NCBI GenBank assembly: GCA_965227255.1
Contig: CBDDFS010000003.1
Coordinates: 62,001 to 126,000, forward strand
Length of the DNA: 64,000 bases
Source: CBDDFS01 sp965227255
Lineage (GTDB): Bacteria > Bacteroidota > Bacteroidia > Flavobacteriales_E > Vicingaceae
Direction: 5' to 3'
Below, in pieces: positions 35,896 through 44,803 of the stretch. The notes beneath the pieces are model-generated. The model made no database searches and was not told where the DNA came from. It worked only from the letters and a program-made list of their open reading frames with translations. The number at the start of each line of letters is the position of its first letter. Position 1 is the stretch's first letter. A program made the translations under genes and the position numbers.

Positions 35896-36375
35896 ATGAA
35901 TTCAATCTCGAAGCATAGCGGTGATAACCAGGGTGGCCACCAAAAATTGGAATTTATTCCCATCACCCAAGTGACCAAATTTCCACTGATCGTGGATGGG
36001 GTGATCACCGCCAGTGAGGATGATTTTACCATCACCGGAACCTGGTATGATCTTTATTTCAGCCCAGAGAGCGATGAGATCACCGAGAACCTTTCCCCAG
36101 GAGAATCGGGCGATGTTTACCGGGTCAGGATCCAGCCGCGCATTGGCGGGGATTCATCTGCCTTGAGAGAAAACCTTCGTGAAATGAGAAGCGAGCGATT
36201 TATTGTTCGAGCCACCGCCCGAGGCGGCCAGGTGAGGATCTATGGAAGCCTGGATGAACCCCTTCAATTTGAATATGCCTATCGCTCCGCGCGCGGATCC
36301 GCAGGGCTCAAAGGCTATGATCTGAGATTTTACGGCGATCAGTCCGATCTGGCCCCAATATACATCGGATCGTAA
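35896..36375 (+). CDS. Virion protein related to the tail-tube-like protein
   Basis: Protein of 159 residues, beta-rich. It shares GDNQGGHQKLEF near the N-terminus and APIYIGS at the end with the protein at 39444 (GDNQGGIRHEF and APIYTG), so the two are paralogues of one virion fold. Candidate head-decoration or tail-tube component. It ends 15 bp before promoter P3. Confidence 0.55.
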   Translation: MNSISKHSGDNQGGHQKLEFIPITQVTKFPLIVDGVITASEDDFTITGTWYDLYFSPESDEITENLSPGESGDVYRVRIQPRIGGDSSALRENLREMRSERFIVRATARGGQVRIYGSLDEPLQFEYAYRSARGSAGLKGYDLRFYGDQSDLAPIYIGS

Positions 36376-36389
36376 GGAAGGGCAAAAAA

Positions 36390-36426
36390 TTGTCCTTTAC
36401 CTCCCCTATGTCTTCCTAGATTTTTG
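36390..36426 (+). promoter_or_regulatory. Late promoter P3 (head genes)
   Basis: TTGTCCTTTA at 36390-36399 and GATTTTTG ending at 36426, 37 bp end to end. The S49 protease ATG begins 9 bp after the G, so the mRNA leader would be about 0-4 nt. Confidence 0.75.
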
Positions 36427-36434
36427 TAGGTAAG

Positions 36435-37562
36435 ATGAAGACCAGCCTGATCAGAACGATATTTAGTGGAGCTTGGGCCCTGGATCCAAACGGAGCCCAG
36501 GCCTTTTTTCCCATTGTCAAAAACCTACTTGAAGGAAAGCCTCTTGGCTTTGAACCCCCCAAAGAAAACTTTCAGATCTTGGGTTATAACCAGGGTCACA
36601 AGATCATGGCACGCGCTGGATCCAGCGCCCAGAAATCGGGTCAGAAAACCGATGAAAAACTGGTGGCCATCATCCCCATGAAGGATGTGATGCTTAAGTA
36701 CGATGAAGCCTGCGGTCCAGTCGGAACCCAGACCATTGCCTCTTACGTTCAGGCAGCGGACCAGGATCCATCCATCCAGGCAATTGTTTTGGACATCGAT
36801 GGACCCGGCGGACAAGCCGATGCGGTGCCGCTACTGGCCCAGACCATCCAGGATGCTTCCAAGCCCGTTCTGGCCTACACCGGAAATGGCATCGCGGCCA
36901 GCGCTCACTACTATATCGCAGCGGTATGCGATGAGATCTATGCCACCTTTAAAAGCGATCAGGTCGGATCCATTGGATCCATGGCCAGTATCGTGGATAT
37001 GATCGGTTACTATGAAAAGAAAGGAATTAAGATCCATGAGATCTACGGCACCAAATCCACTGAAAAGAACAAAATATTTAACGATGTCCTCAAAGGAGAA
37101 TACGAAGGGCTCCGGACCGAGTGGATCGATCCCCTGGTCGAAGAATTTGAGGCCACGGTGAAGGCCCACCGGCCTTCGATCGATGAATCGGCCCTTCATG
37201 GGAAAATGTATTACGCCAAAGAAGCCCTGGATCTAGGTCTGATCGATGGGCTCTTGAGCTTTGAAGAAGTGATCACCCGTGCATTTGAGCTTGGTGAGAA
37301 CAATCAATCTAAGTCTAATCAAAATTCAACGTCTATGTCATTGTTTGGAAAAAACAAAAACACAACAGCGTTCTCTCTTTTCATGGCCTTTGTGGGCAAG
37401 AAACCAGAAGAGCGCACGCAGGAGGAATTTGAGGCCGTCAACACCGAGCTCGCAGAGTCAGGACTGGGCGCCTTTTTGGTGGAAGCCACCGAAGAAATTG
37501 ATTCTGCAGAAAAACCTATCTCTTCATCTTTCAGCCGCCGAGAAATCAGCCAAGGACAATGA
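36435..37562 (+). CDS. S49-family prohead protease, C-terminus frameshifted
   Basis: Capsid maturation protease of 375 residues in the assembled frame. The SppA-like core has AIVLDIDGPGGQ (about 117-128), catalytic Ser156 in NGIAASAHYY and GSIGS (178-182). From about residue 301 (ATG at 37335, MSLFGKNKNTTAF) the sequence changes to a helical scaffold-like part, as in lambda C/Nu3, where an internal start makes the scaffold. The last ~17 residues (PISSSFSRREISQGQ) look out of frame; frames +1 and then +1 again restore a coiled coil (LSAAEKSAKDNEEKIK, then ALESSQTSLNESIKEAL). Confidence 0.85.
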   Translation: MKTSLIRTIFSGAWALDPNGAQAFFPIVKNLLEGKPLGFEPPKENFQILGYNQGHKIMARAGSSAQKSGQKTDEKLVAIIPMKDVMLKYDEACGPVGTQTIASYVQAADQDPSIQAIVLDIDGPGGQADAVPLLAQTIQDASKPVLAYTGNGIAASAHYYIAAVCDEIYATFKSDQVGSIGSMASIVDMIGYYEKKGIKIHEIYGTKSTEKNKIFNDVLKGEYEGLRTEWIDPLVEEFEATVKAHRPSIDESALHGKMYYAKEALDLGLIDGLLSFEEVITRAFELGENNQSKSNQNSTSMSLFGKNKNTTAFSLFMAFVGKKPEERTQEEFEAVNTELAESGLGAFLVEATEEIDSAEKPISSSFSRREISQGQ

Positions 37563-37825
37563 AGAGAAGATCAAAGGCCTTAGAGTCGTCTCAAACGTCT
37601 TTGAATGAGTCCATCAAAGAGGCCCTTGTGGCCGCCGAGCTGGATGAGAGCCTGGAAGGAAGCGAGGCCATTGAGGCACTCAGCGCACACATCAAAGAAC
37701 TTGGTGCTCAGCCCGGAGCAGAGACCAAGGGAGAAGAGAATGTGGATACATCGAAAGATGCCCAGAAGGAATTCATGAAAACAACCGCTTCGATGAAGCA
37801 CAATCAATTGGCCGATGAGGTCTAA
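37559..37825 (+). pseudogene. C-terminal part of the scaffold, separated by two frameshifts
   Basis: This 88-codon frame begins with ATG at 37559 but its real start is probably far upstream. Its acidic, helical sequence continues the scaffold part of the S49 gene through an intermediate frame (37515-37575). Two extra bases, near 37510-37514 (five A) and 37573-37577 (AAAGG), would restore one gene. Ends 25 bp before the capsid gene. Confidence 0.6.
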
Positions 37826-37850
37826 TCATTAACCCACTAAAAAAGAAAAA

Positions 37851-38975
37851 ATGAAATTTATATTCGCTATTATATTGAATCTCTTCCTGGCCTTTGGCCT
37901 TGGAAGTGCCGTTGGTTACGCCTCAGGAAGTGAGGTGCTAGGCCATCTGACAACCCTGGTAAGTGCTTCAACGGCTCTTATCCCAATGCAAAGAGCCGTT
38001 CTTCGAATGGCATCCAGCGTTGATCTTTCGGAGATCTTATCAGAGTATGGATCTTACTACATCGATGGGGGTCAGAACATGAAGAATCTGATCAATCGCA
38101 TCTATGAGAAAACAAGGACCACATCCCTGGCTAGATCCATGATCACCAAAAACACCCAGGAACGGTTCTCGGCGCCCAAGATATCATCTCTGGTGCAACC
38201 CTTCCAGAATAGTTTTACATCGAAAGGAAATGCAGAATTCAAGCCCAAGACCTTTGATCTGTTTCGAATGAAGATCGACTGGGAAGAACATCCAGATGAA
38301 TTTGTGGCTTCCTGGCTCGGATTTTTGACCGATGAGAAGAAAACAAGAAAAGATTGGCCCTTTGTCAAGTATTTGATTGAAAATCTGATCATCAAGCAGG
38401 CCAAAGAAGACATGGAGCTCAGTGAATACTTCTATGGGGAATATGCCGCTCCAACCGAAGGAACTGCCGGAGCTACAGGAACATCGATGGACGGACTGAA
38501 AAAGACCGTGGATGATGGCATCGGCGCAGGCGACATCAATGAAGTCACCGGACTTTCTGCCATTACCGATTCCAATGCCGTGGATCAAATTGAAGAATTT
38601 GCCGGCACGGTGGAAGACGGGCTGAAAGGAGAGCCTTTTGTGATTATGACCTCCAAAGGCATCACCCGAAGCTACCACAAGGACTATCGAAACACCTTTG
38701 GAGCCAATCCGACCTACGTGAAGGAAGACCTGGATCTTGACTTTGTGAACGGCAAGCTGGCCCCAGTGGCTTCCATGACCGGAAGTGATTACTTGATCGC
38801 TACGCCAGCCTGGAACCTGGTTCACCTTCGAAGAGCCAAGACTGAAATTCCATTTGAGGTGGAAGTTCAAAAACGTCAGCTTTCGGTTTATACCGATTGG
38901 TTTGAATGCCTTGGTTTCCTTGTGGATGAATATGTGTACGCATATGCACCAGGATGGTCACAATCAGGATCCTAA
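37851..38975 (+). CDS. Major capsid protein
   Basis: Protein of 374 residues at the expected place behind protease and scaffold. Unusually, it opens with a hydrophobic segment (residues ~1-25, IFAIILNLFLAFGLGSAVGYASG), a feature I associate with capsid proteins of Bacteroidota phages. The C-terminal ~150 residues (FVIMTSKGITRSYHKDYR, then TPAWNLVHLRRA) suit the HK97-fold P and A domains. Whether residues 1-50 are removed by the S49 protease cannot be told. Confidence 0.8.
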   Translation: MKFIFAIILNLFLAFGLGSAVGYASGSEVLGHLTTLVSASTALIPMQRAVLRMASSVDLSEILSEYGSYYIDGGQNMKNLINRIYEKTRTTSLARSMITKNTQERFSAPKISSLVQPFQNSFTSKGNAEFKPKTFDLFRMKIDWEEHPDEFVASWLGFLTDEKKTRKDWPFVKYLIENLIIKQAKEDMELSEYFYGEYAAPTEGTAGATGTSMDGLKKTVDDGIGAGDINEVTGLSAITDSNAVDQIEEFAGTVEDGLKGEPFVIMTSKGITRSYHKDYRNTFGANPTYVKEDLDLDFVNGKLAPVASMTGSDYLIATPAWNLVHLRRAKTEIPFEVEVQKRQLSVYTDWFECLGFLVDEYVYAYAPGWSQSGS

Positions 38976-38992
38976 TCTAAAGGGAGAAACGG

Positions 38993-39424
38993 ATGTCTGA
39001 TCTAAGCAAAAAAACCAAAGCCGAGCTCGTTGTCATTTGCAATGAGCAGAGCGAAAAAATCGAGGAACTGGTGGCCGAATTGGCCGCTGGTTCTATCGTT
39101 GTAGGTTCTGCTTCCGGGGATGAAGAACTGGCCGAGATGCTGGCTTCAGCGCTGGAAGAAATTGAGATGAAAACCATGAAGATCACCTCTTTGGAAAAAG
39201 AGATCGAAACACTTCAAAAGTCAAGTGGATCCAAGGGTCGAAAAATTGTCCTGGACGTGAAAAAGAAAGACCTTATCACCTTCACGGTGGACAAAGCAAA
39301 GTACCAGATCCTCAAAAACAAAAAAGTGTACAACGGGAAAGCATGGGTCGAGGCTCAAAGGCTGACCAAGGAGCAAGCTGCCAAGATCATTCGAAGCGGC
39401 TCTCGAAGTTTTAGAAGAGTCTAA
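38993..39424 (+). CDS. Head-associated coiled-coil protein
   Basis: Protein of 143 residues: an acidic coiled coil (about residues 5-80, with a short SGDEELAEMLASALEEIEMK stretch) and a basic C-terminal domain (KGRKIVLDVKKKDLITF). Late, between capsid and tube-like protein; possibly a decoration or minor head protein. Confidence 0.6.
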   Translation: MSDLSKKTKAELVVICNEQSEKIEELVAELAAGSIVVGSASGDEELAEMLASALEEIEMKTMKITSLEKEIETLQKSSGSKGRKIVLDVKKKDLITFTVDKAKYQILKNKKVYNGKAWVEAQRLTKEQAAKIIRSGSRSFRRV

Positions 39425-39443
39425 TCACTTAAAAATTTAGCAC

Positions 39444-40007
39444 ATGTTACAGAACATTATTTTTACACCAGACGACGAAGGGGACAACCAGGGAGGGATT
39501 CGTCATGAGTTTATCCTGGTCGCTGACCTGGATGATATGTCTACGGTTTCAGAGCCGGCTTCCATGGACGCCGCATCTACTTTTGCCGAGCTGGCCACCA
39601 TTTCAGTGGATCACGTATTTGATCAGAATGGATTTATGAAAATTAAAGCCACCTATGAAGAAGGAGATCTTGAATGTGCCATGGCCGGAGAAATGGATGG
39701 CAAGGTATTCAACAATAAATTGTCTTTCTCCATTCCAGGTCAGGCCGCTGATCATTTGGGATTCAAGAGATGGGCCAAGGATCGCGATTTGATCTGTTTG
39801 GTCCAGGACAAGGCGGGGGTATATCGTCAGATCGGATCCATTGCCACCCCAGCCAGATTCGAAGAAGTCACAGGAAGCCTGGGCGGCGGCGGTTCGCAAG
39901 GAAAGAAAGGCACCAGCTTTGTGATCTCTGATCATCAGCCCTATCCAGCGCCGATTTACACCGGGGCCATTCAGCTGAATGAGGATGCATCACAGTCTGG
40001 TAGCTAA
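39444..40007 (+). CDS. Putative tail tube or decoration protein
   Basis: Protein of 187 residues, beta-rich, with GDNQGGIRHEFILVADL, a central SFSIPGQAADHLGFKRWAK and the C-terminal GKKGTSFVISDHQPYPAPIYTG. Related to the protein at 35896. The order capsid-small protein-this gene and its composition fit a tail tube or major decoration protein. It is followed by a strong terminator, consistent with high expression. Confidence 0.55.
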   Translation: MLQNIIFTPDDEGDNQGGIRHEFILVADLDDMSTVSEPASMDAASTFAELATISVDHVFDQNGFMKIKATYEEGDLECAMAGEMDGKVFNNKLSFSIPGQAADHLGFKRWAKDRDLICLVQDKAGVYRQIGSIATPARFEEVTGSLGGGGSQGKKGTSFVISDHQPYPAPIYTGAIQLNEDASQSGS

Positions 40008-40046
40008 CGACATTCATTTATAGTTGTTCATTTAGTTTAAGTTGAG

Positions 40047-40080
40047 CGCTCATCCTTTTCACAGGGGATGAGCGTTTTTT
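40047..40080 (+). terminator. Rho-independent terminator of the capsid operon
   Basis: A perfect 9-bp stem CGCTCATCC with GGATGAGCG, a 10-nt loop, then six T residues, 40 bp after the tube-like gene. Confidence 0.93.
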
Positions 40081-40094
40081 AATACCCACAAACC

Positions 40095-40394
40095 ATGAAA
40101 AAATACTTCACAAATACCGGATCCAATCTTCACATCATTCCAGGTCTTGGCCAGGTAGATCTCAGGCGACTGGATGAAAAAACACTCAGAGGCCTCTTTG
40201 AAGATGGCCGTGCTTTTCTTAAGATCACCGAGGAAGGAGCTCGCCATTTTTACAAAAAAGAAAGCTCCAAAATGGTGTGCCAAATCATTGCCAAAAGGCC
40301 GCATTACAGCGACATTATCTTGCTATCCAATGTAAAAAATACGATCTCGGTCCAAAAAGCTGCCCAGCAAAGAATTGAAGAAATCACCGCTTAA
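40095..40394 (+). CDS. Late protein of unknown function
   Basis: Protein of 99 residues immediately after the terminator: FTNTGSNLHIIPGLGQVDLR near the N-terminus suggests a beta-structured domain, followed by helices. Overlaps the next gene by 20 bp. No family recognised. Confidence 0.55.
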   Translation: MKKYFTNTGSNLHIIPGLGQVDLRRLDEKTLRGLFEDGRAFLKITEEGARHFYKKESSKMVCQIIAKRPHYSDIILLSNVKNTISVQKAAQQRIEEITA

Positions 40395-41106
40395 GATCCT
40401 GGTGGTCACAGCAATCTGGGGCCGCCCAAACATCACCCGGTTATTCCTGGATCACTTCCAGATCCTAAAGGAGTATGATACGGAGCGCTTTGAGTTGGAT
40501 CTGGTCGTTGTCGGTTCGGATGTTGGCGCAGACCAGGATGTGCTGGATGAATATGAATGCCATTACATCCAGGCACCAAACAGGCCCCTGGGTGCCAAAT
40601 GGAACAGCGCCCTGAAAAAAGCAGAAAAGCTGGACTGGGAGTACCTCCTGATCCTGGGAAGCGATGATCTGATCTCTCCGGCCACCTTGGAACTCTATTT
40701 GAGCTACATCAACCTGGGGCATGATTTCATCGGATTCAGGGATCTGTTTATCTACAGCACGCTGACCAAAAATTTAAAATACTGGATGGGATACCAGGGA
40801 CAACGAAAAGGCGAAAGCTGCGGGGCGGGCCGACTGCTGCATCGCAGCCTGGTCAAAGCCTGCCATTTTTATCTCTGGGAATTCAGGCGAAATGCGGGCC
40901 TTGATGGATCGATGATGCGAAAGCTGAACAAGATCGAGCACAATCCCGCCATTCTTAGTATGAAGCGCGAAGATGTGATGATCCTGGATGTCAAATCAAG
41001 ACTCAATATGGGCTCCTTTGAAAGCCTTCCTGGCATCGAGCAAGACCTTGAAAAGCTGGATCGTCATTTTTCTTTTGAGATCGTTTCCAAGATCCAATCC
41101 CTATGA
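40375..41106 (+). CDS. GT-A-like glycosyltransferase, paralogue 2
   Basis: Protein of 243 residues. KILVVTAIWGRPNITRLFLDH is the nucleotide-binding start of GT-A enzymes; DWEYLLILGSDDLISP (about residues 84-99) contains the DD metal-binding element; GAKWNSAL precedes it as in GT2. Paralogous to the gene at 31987, but with a complete acidic motif, so more likely active. It lies among head/packaging genes and overlaps the next transferase by 4 bp. Target could be a virion protein, DNA or host surface glycan. Confidence 0.78.
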   Translation: MKKSPLKILVVTAIWGRPNITRLFLDHFQILKEYDTERFELDLVVVGSDVGADQDVLDEYECHYIQAPNRPLGAKWNSALKKAEKLDWEYLLILGSDDLISPATLELYLSYINLGHDFIGFRDLFIYSTLTKNLKYWMGYQGQRKGESCGAGRLLHRSLVKACHFYLWEFRRNAGLDGSMMRKLNKIEHNPAILSMKREDVMILDVKSRLNMGSFESLPGIEQDLEKLDRHFSFEIVSKIQSL

Positions 41107-41849
41107 TTTCCATCGTCTATCAATACGCCGCCCACGGCAATAAATTCCAGGAGATATATCACTCGGTCAAATCCATCCAGGCTCATTTTCAAGAGCCTTA
41201 TACGCTGCATTTTGTGGGAGATCTTCCACCTGGAATCAGCGCTCATCACATTCCACACAAACGCGAATCCGGAGTCTTTCGCACTAATTGCCTGGACGCC
41301 TGCAGGAAGATGGAATTGATCCTGGATTCAAAAGAGATCAGCGATGATTTTATTTTGATGTACGATGATCTGTACCTGCTCAAAGATGTCAACCGAAGCT
41401 TCTTTGATCGGTTCTATGTGGTCAATAAACTCCTTGAAACAAGACCCCGGGGCAATCATGCACGCCTTCGAATTGAAACCGGCAAGGCCCTGGTAAAAAA
41501 TGGCATTGAAGACCCCTTTAACTGCGAAACCCATCTTCCAAGGCTGTACAATAAGGATCTGCTGCGGGAGATCTGGGAAAAATATCAACCCAAGGAAAAT
41601 CGCCTACTTACTTCCTCGCTTTATTTCAATGAGTTTTACCGGGATGAAGAGCCCATCCAGCTGGGGGTCAACGATATGATAAAGGCCGAATTTCACGGCA
41701 TTAAAAACGAATATTCCACCCATTCCAACATTTACACCTGGATCGATGAATACCTGGAAGACAAGGTGATCCTCAATCACAACGACAAAGGACTCACCCC
41801 CAATCTGATCCGCTGGATCCAGGATCGATTCTCCCTTGTCCTTTCCTAA
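41103..41849 (+). CDS. Stealth-like sugar phosphotransferase
   Basis: Protein of 248 residues. ISDDFILMYDDLYLLKDV (about residues 79-96) matches the DD-containing CR2 region of the Stealth family, hexose-1-phosphate transferases of capsule synthesis; ETHLPRLYNKDLL (about 142-154) resembles its CR3 His motif. It is ATGA-coupled to the GT-A-like gene, so the two likely work together. A Stealth-type enzyme inside a phage structural region is unusual. Assignment rests on motifs only. Confidence 0.65.
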   Translation: MISIVYQYAAHGNKFQEIYHSVKSIQAHFQEPYTLHFVGDLPPGISAHHIPHKRESGVFRTNCLDACRKMELILDSKEISDDFILMYDDLYLLKDVNRSFFDRFYVVNKLLETRPRGNHARLRIETGKALVKNGIEDPFNCETHLPRLYNKDLLREIWEKYQPKENRLLTSSLYFNEFYRDEEPIQLGVNDMIKAEFHGIKNEYSTHSNIYTWIDEYLEDKVILNHNDKGLTPNLIRWIQDRFSLVLS

Positions 41850-41872
41850 AAAATGGCAATTGCCATTCTTTG
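41836..41872 (+). promoter_or_regulatory. Late promoter P4 (packaging genes)
   Basis: TTGTCCTTTC at 41836-41845 and ATTCTTTG ending at 41872, 37 bp end to end, overlapping the 3' end of the Stealth-like gene. The spacer holds a perfect 16-bp palindrome. The start codon at 41881 begins 9 bp after the G. Confidence 0.7.
41852..41867. repeat. 16-bp palindrome AATGGCAATTGCCATT
   Basis: Perfect palindrome inside the spacer of promoter P4. Its first 13 bases recur at 44791-44803, after the terminase genes. Candidate operator or packaging-related site. Confidence 0.7.
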
Positions 41873-41880
41873 GGGCATCG

Positions 41881-42591
41881 ATGAAAGACGAAATCCAACA
41901 ATGGCTTGATTCAGATCGCGACTACCTCACCGGGGTGGTTTTATATACCCGGTATGGATCCAACAAGCACCTCAAGATCCAGATGGCCAAAAAACATTCC
42001 AGACTATTGGAAGAAAAACTAGTTTACGAGCTGGAAAAGATCCACCTGAGCGCCCCGAAGATAAAATCCAAAAAAACCAGGGTCAAAGAAAAGGTCAAAA
42101 CGGCCAAAGCCGTGCCTGGGGCAAAAGAGTTTCCAAAGCGCTTTTCCACCCTCAAGGTAGATCCACAGTACAACCTGGTAGATCTTCCAGACATATTGAA
42201 AAAGGAACATTTTGAGCGAATTGCCCTGTATAAAGAGGCCAACCGGATCCATCAGCAATTGGTTCATGGCCACCTGAAAGAAAACCAGATCAAATCATCG
42301 ATTTCCACGATCCTTGAGAACATGGAGCGCGTTGATCAGCTGTGGGCTCGAATCGACTATTTCAAATCCCATGGTGTGGTGCCACCGGATCCAGCGCCCA
42401 ATCAACCCACATCCCACTCGCCGATCGAATGGAGCGATCGACTCAAGAACCAAGTGCGACCAGGCATTTCCAAATTGAAAAAAAAAATCGCCATGAAACC
42501 TACATCCACCCGGATCCATGATTGGCAAAATCAGCTAGCCAGGTTAGAGCTGGAAAAAGAAGACCTGGAAGAAAAACTGCGTGAATCATGA
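41881..42591 (+). CDS. Protein upstream of the terminases
   Basis: Protein of 236 residues started at the ATG at 41881, directly behind promoter P4; a TTG at 41836 would place the start inside the promoter. Basic and helical throughout, with a Pro-rich middle (about residue 165, PPDPAPNQPTSHSP) and a C-terminal coiled coil. Overlaps the small terminase gene by 4 bp. Possibly a packaging accessory; no family recognised. Confidence 0.6.
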   Translation: MKDEIQQWLDSDRDYLTGVVLYTRYGSNKHLKIQMAKKHSRLLEEKLVYELEKIHLSAPKIKSKKTRVKEKVKTAKAVPGAKEFPKRFSTLKVDPQYNLVDLPDILKKEHFERIALYKEANRIHQQLVHGHLKENQIKSSISTILENMERVDQLWARIDYFKSHGVVPPDPAPNQPTSHSPIEWSDRLKNQVRPGISKLKKKIAMKPTSTRIHDWQNQLARLELEKEDLEEKLRES

Positions 42592-43232
42592 GAGAAAAGA
42601 CCACTTCCCTGGATAAGATCGTGGGCTATCTGCAGGGCGCGCGCAAAAGCCTCTCGCCAACACTCAAAGCCAGGCTGGAACGAATCGACGTGGCCGATGT
42701 GTTGATCCGCAATTCCAATCCACCCAAGAAAGTGGCGGCCATGCTCATGAAGCGATTTCCGGATGTTTCCAGGGCCACGGCATTTCGATACATCGCCGAT
42801 GCAAAATACATCTATGGATCCATCTCCAAAACAGACCGGCAATACTGGAAAGAAATTGTCATTGACAACATCCTAGAAACCCGCCGAGAAACCTTGCAAG
42901 CTGCCAAGCGGCTGATCAAAGCGGGGCAATTCAAAGAAGCCGCAGCGCTGTTTAAAGTAGTGGCTCAAAGTGATGCCAATTTGGGTAAATACACCGGAGC
43001 GGATCGCGACGATACCGATATTCCGGATTTTTCAAGATTGCAGCCCCCCACTCAGATCATTTCTCTTCATCCTGAGTTTTTGGAGCGATATGGCAACCTG
43101 ATCGACCCTCATTTGGTGGCGCCTCTTGAAAAGATGCTCAAAGAAACCAAGATCCCACGATTTCAGCAAATCACAAGGGACCTGCCTACCAAGGACATCG
43201 ATTTTGAAGACCTGGACCATTCGAGCTCATGA
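42588..43232 (+). CDS. terS: Putative terminase small subunit
   Basis: Protein of 214 residues. A helix-turn-helix lies at about residues 50-80 (PDVSRATAFRYIADAKYIYG), followed by a helical oligomerisation region (about 85-140), the usual arrangement of small terminases, which recognise the packaging site. ATGA-coupled to the large subunit, which makes the assignment likely. Confidence 0.75.
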   Translation: MREKTTSLDKIVGYLQGARKSLSPTLKARLERIDVADVLIRNSNPPKKVAAMLMKRFPDVSRATAFRYIADAKYIYGSISKTDRQYWKEIVIDNILETRRETLQAAKRLIKAGQFKEAAALFKVVAQSDANLGKYTGADRDDTDIPDFSRLQPPTQIISLHPEFLERYGNLIDPHLVAPLEKMLKETKIPRFQQITRDLPTKDIDFEDLDHSSS

Positions 43233-44722
43233 CTCCTGACATTGTTGCCGCCCCGTATTACAATTTTCCCCAGCTGGCCGTCAAGCTTTGCTCAAGACCC
43301 AACAAAATGCTGGTCTGGGGCCGGGGAACGGGAAAAACGACCATTTTCGCTGACGAGATCCTCGATCTGGCCGTTTTGATGCCCAGGGCCAAATTTGCCT
43401 TCATGGGATTGACCTATTTTCACATACGGACCAAAAGTATGCCGGCCATCATCGATCAGTGGGAGCGCCGTGGGGTGATCCGTGATCTCCATTACTTTGT
43501 AGGTCATGCGCCACCCAAGAAATATGGATTTCCACTTCCCTATCAACCGCCCCTGGATTTCAAGAATGTGATCACCTTTTGGAATGGCACCTGCGTTGAA
43601 TTTATCTCGTTTGACCGCCCAGAAATGGCCCGCTCTGGATCCTATGACTATCTCTTTGGTGATGAAGCGGCCAAGCTCAAAAAGACCGCCCTGGACAGCG
43701 ATGTCAGGGCGGCCAATAGAGGCAACAAATTTAGGTTTGACCACATCAAACAGCATCACGGTGAGCTCCTGGCCACCACCATGCCCCTGGATCAAAGTGG
43801 AGATTGGATCTTTGAGCATGAAGAGCTCGCCGAGAAGTACCCCGAAGACTACCTTTATCTTGAAGCATCGGCCCAGGATAACATCGAGATCCTGGGTGAG
43901 AAGTATTTCAGAGACAACAAGCGAGTCATGCCCGAAGCGGTGTACAATCTTGAGATCCTGAACATCCGGCGAAAGAAGAATGCCAAGACTTTCTATCCGA
44001 TCTTGAGTGAGCGACACTTCTATGATCCCATCTATCAGTACGACTACCTGGATGGGGTGGTGATCAAGGGCGATCTTCCCGATGACTGCAGGAAGGATGG
44101 TGATCACCACACGGACAAACCCCTGGATCTATCCTTTGATTTTGGTACCCGGATCAATTGCGCCGTGGTGGGCCAGCATTGGGATATGATGACCTATCGG
44201 CTGCTCAAGAATTTCTATGTGGAATCTCCGATGATCACCGAGGATGTGGCCAAGGCTTTCTGCAAGTATTATAAATACCATAAGAATAAGATCGTCTATC
44301 TATATGGTGGATCGGATGGCAACAAACGTCAGTACAATTCACACACCACCGTCTTCCAGGACATCGAGCGCATCTTGTCAAGTGAAGGATGGATGGTGAT
44401 GCTGCAGCATAAGAGCGCCGAGATCAAGCACATGGATAAGTATTTATTCTTCAATCAATACCTGGGTGAAGACTTTAGCCATGTACCATACCTTCGAATC
44501 AATAAAGAGAACTGCAAGGAGACCATCGTCTCCATGGAAGAAGCGCCGGTCCATCCCGATAAATTTGTGAAAGACAAACGAGCCGAGCGAAATGAATCCA
44601 TCCCACAATGGCAGACCACACACCTCTCCGATGCGGTAGACAATCTGATCTATTGGAAGTTTGCTCACATCCTAGAGCGCGGCCCTGTGACCTCGATACC
44701 GACCACCCGCGTAAGTAGATAG
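43229..44722 (+). CDS. terL: Terminase large subunit
   Basis: DNA-packaging ATPase/nuclease of 497 residues. Walker A GRGTGKTT at 31-38; Walker B YLFGDEAAK near 145-153; nuclease motif with DFGTR (about 302) and late acidic residues in LSDAVDNLIYWKF (about 468-480). Full length for the family and intact. Followed by ~260 bp without a gene that contains promoter P5. Confidence 0.92.
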   Translation: MTPDIVAAPYYNFPQLAVKLCSRPNKMLVWGRGTGKTTIFADEILDLAVLMPRAKFAFMGLTYFHIRTKSMPAIIDQWERRGVIRDLHYFVGHAPPKKYGFPLPYQPPLDFKNVITFWNGTCVEFISFDRPEMARSGSYDYLFGDEAAKLKKTALDSDVRAANRGNKFRFDHIKQHHGELLATTMPLDQSGDWIFEHEELAEKYPEDYLYLEASAQDNIEILGEKYFRDNKRVMPEAVYNLEILNIRRKKNAKTFYPILSERHFYDPIYQYDYLDGVVIKGDLPDDCRKDGDHHTDKPLDLSFDFGTRINCAVVGQHWDMMTYRLLKNFYVESPMITEDVAKAFCKYYKYHKNKIVYLYGGSDGNKRQYNSHTTVFQDIERILSSEGWMVMLQHKSAEIKHMDKYLFFNQYLGEDFSHVPYLRINKENCKETIVSMEEAPVHPDKFVKDKRAERNESIPQWQTTHLSDAVDNLIYWKFAHILERGPVTSIPTTRVSR

Positions 44723-44790
44723 GCACCCCTGTATAGCTGAAAATTTTGCGGCACACATGCACCATTTTCATATTTCCCAAAAGGAAGGGG

Positions 44791-44803
44791 AATGGCAATT
44801 GCC
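44791..44803. repeat. Second copy of AATGGCAATTGCC
   Basis: Thirteen bases identical to the first part of the palindrome at 41852-41867, in the noncoding gap behind terL. The pair brackets the packaging genes. Confidence 0.6.

Noticed and set aside
38184..38870. 228-codon minus-strand frame opposite the capsid gene
   Set aside because: Mirror of the capsid coding sequence; Gly/His-rich without recognisable domain.
43292..44110. 272-codon minus-strand frame opposite terL
   Set aside because: The plus frame has clear terminase motifs; the antisense frame only mirrors its codon usage.
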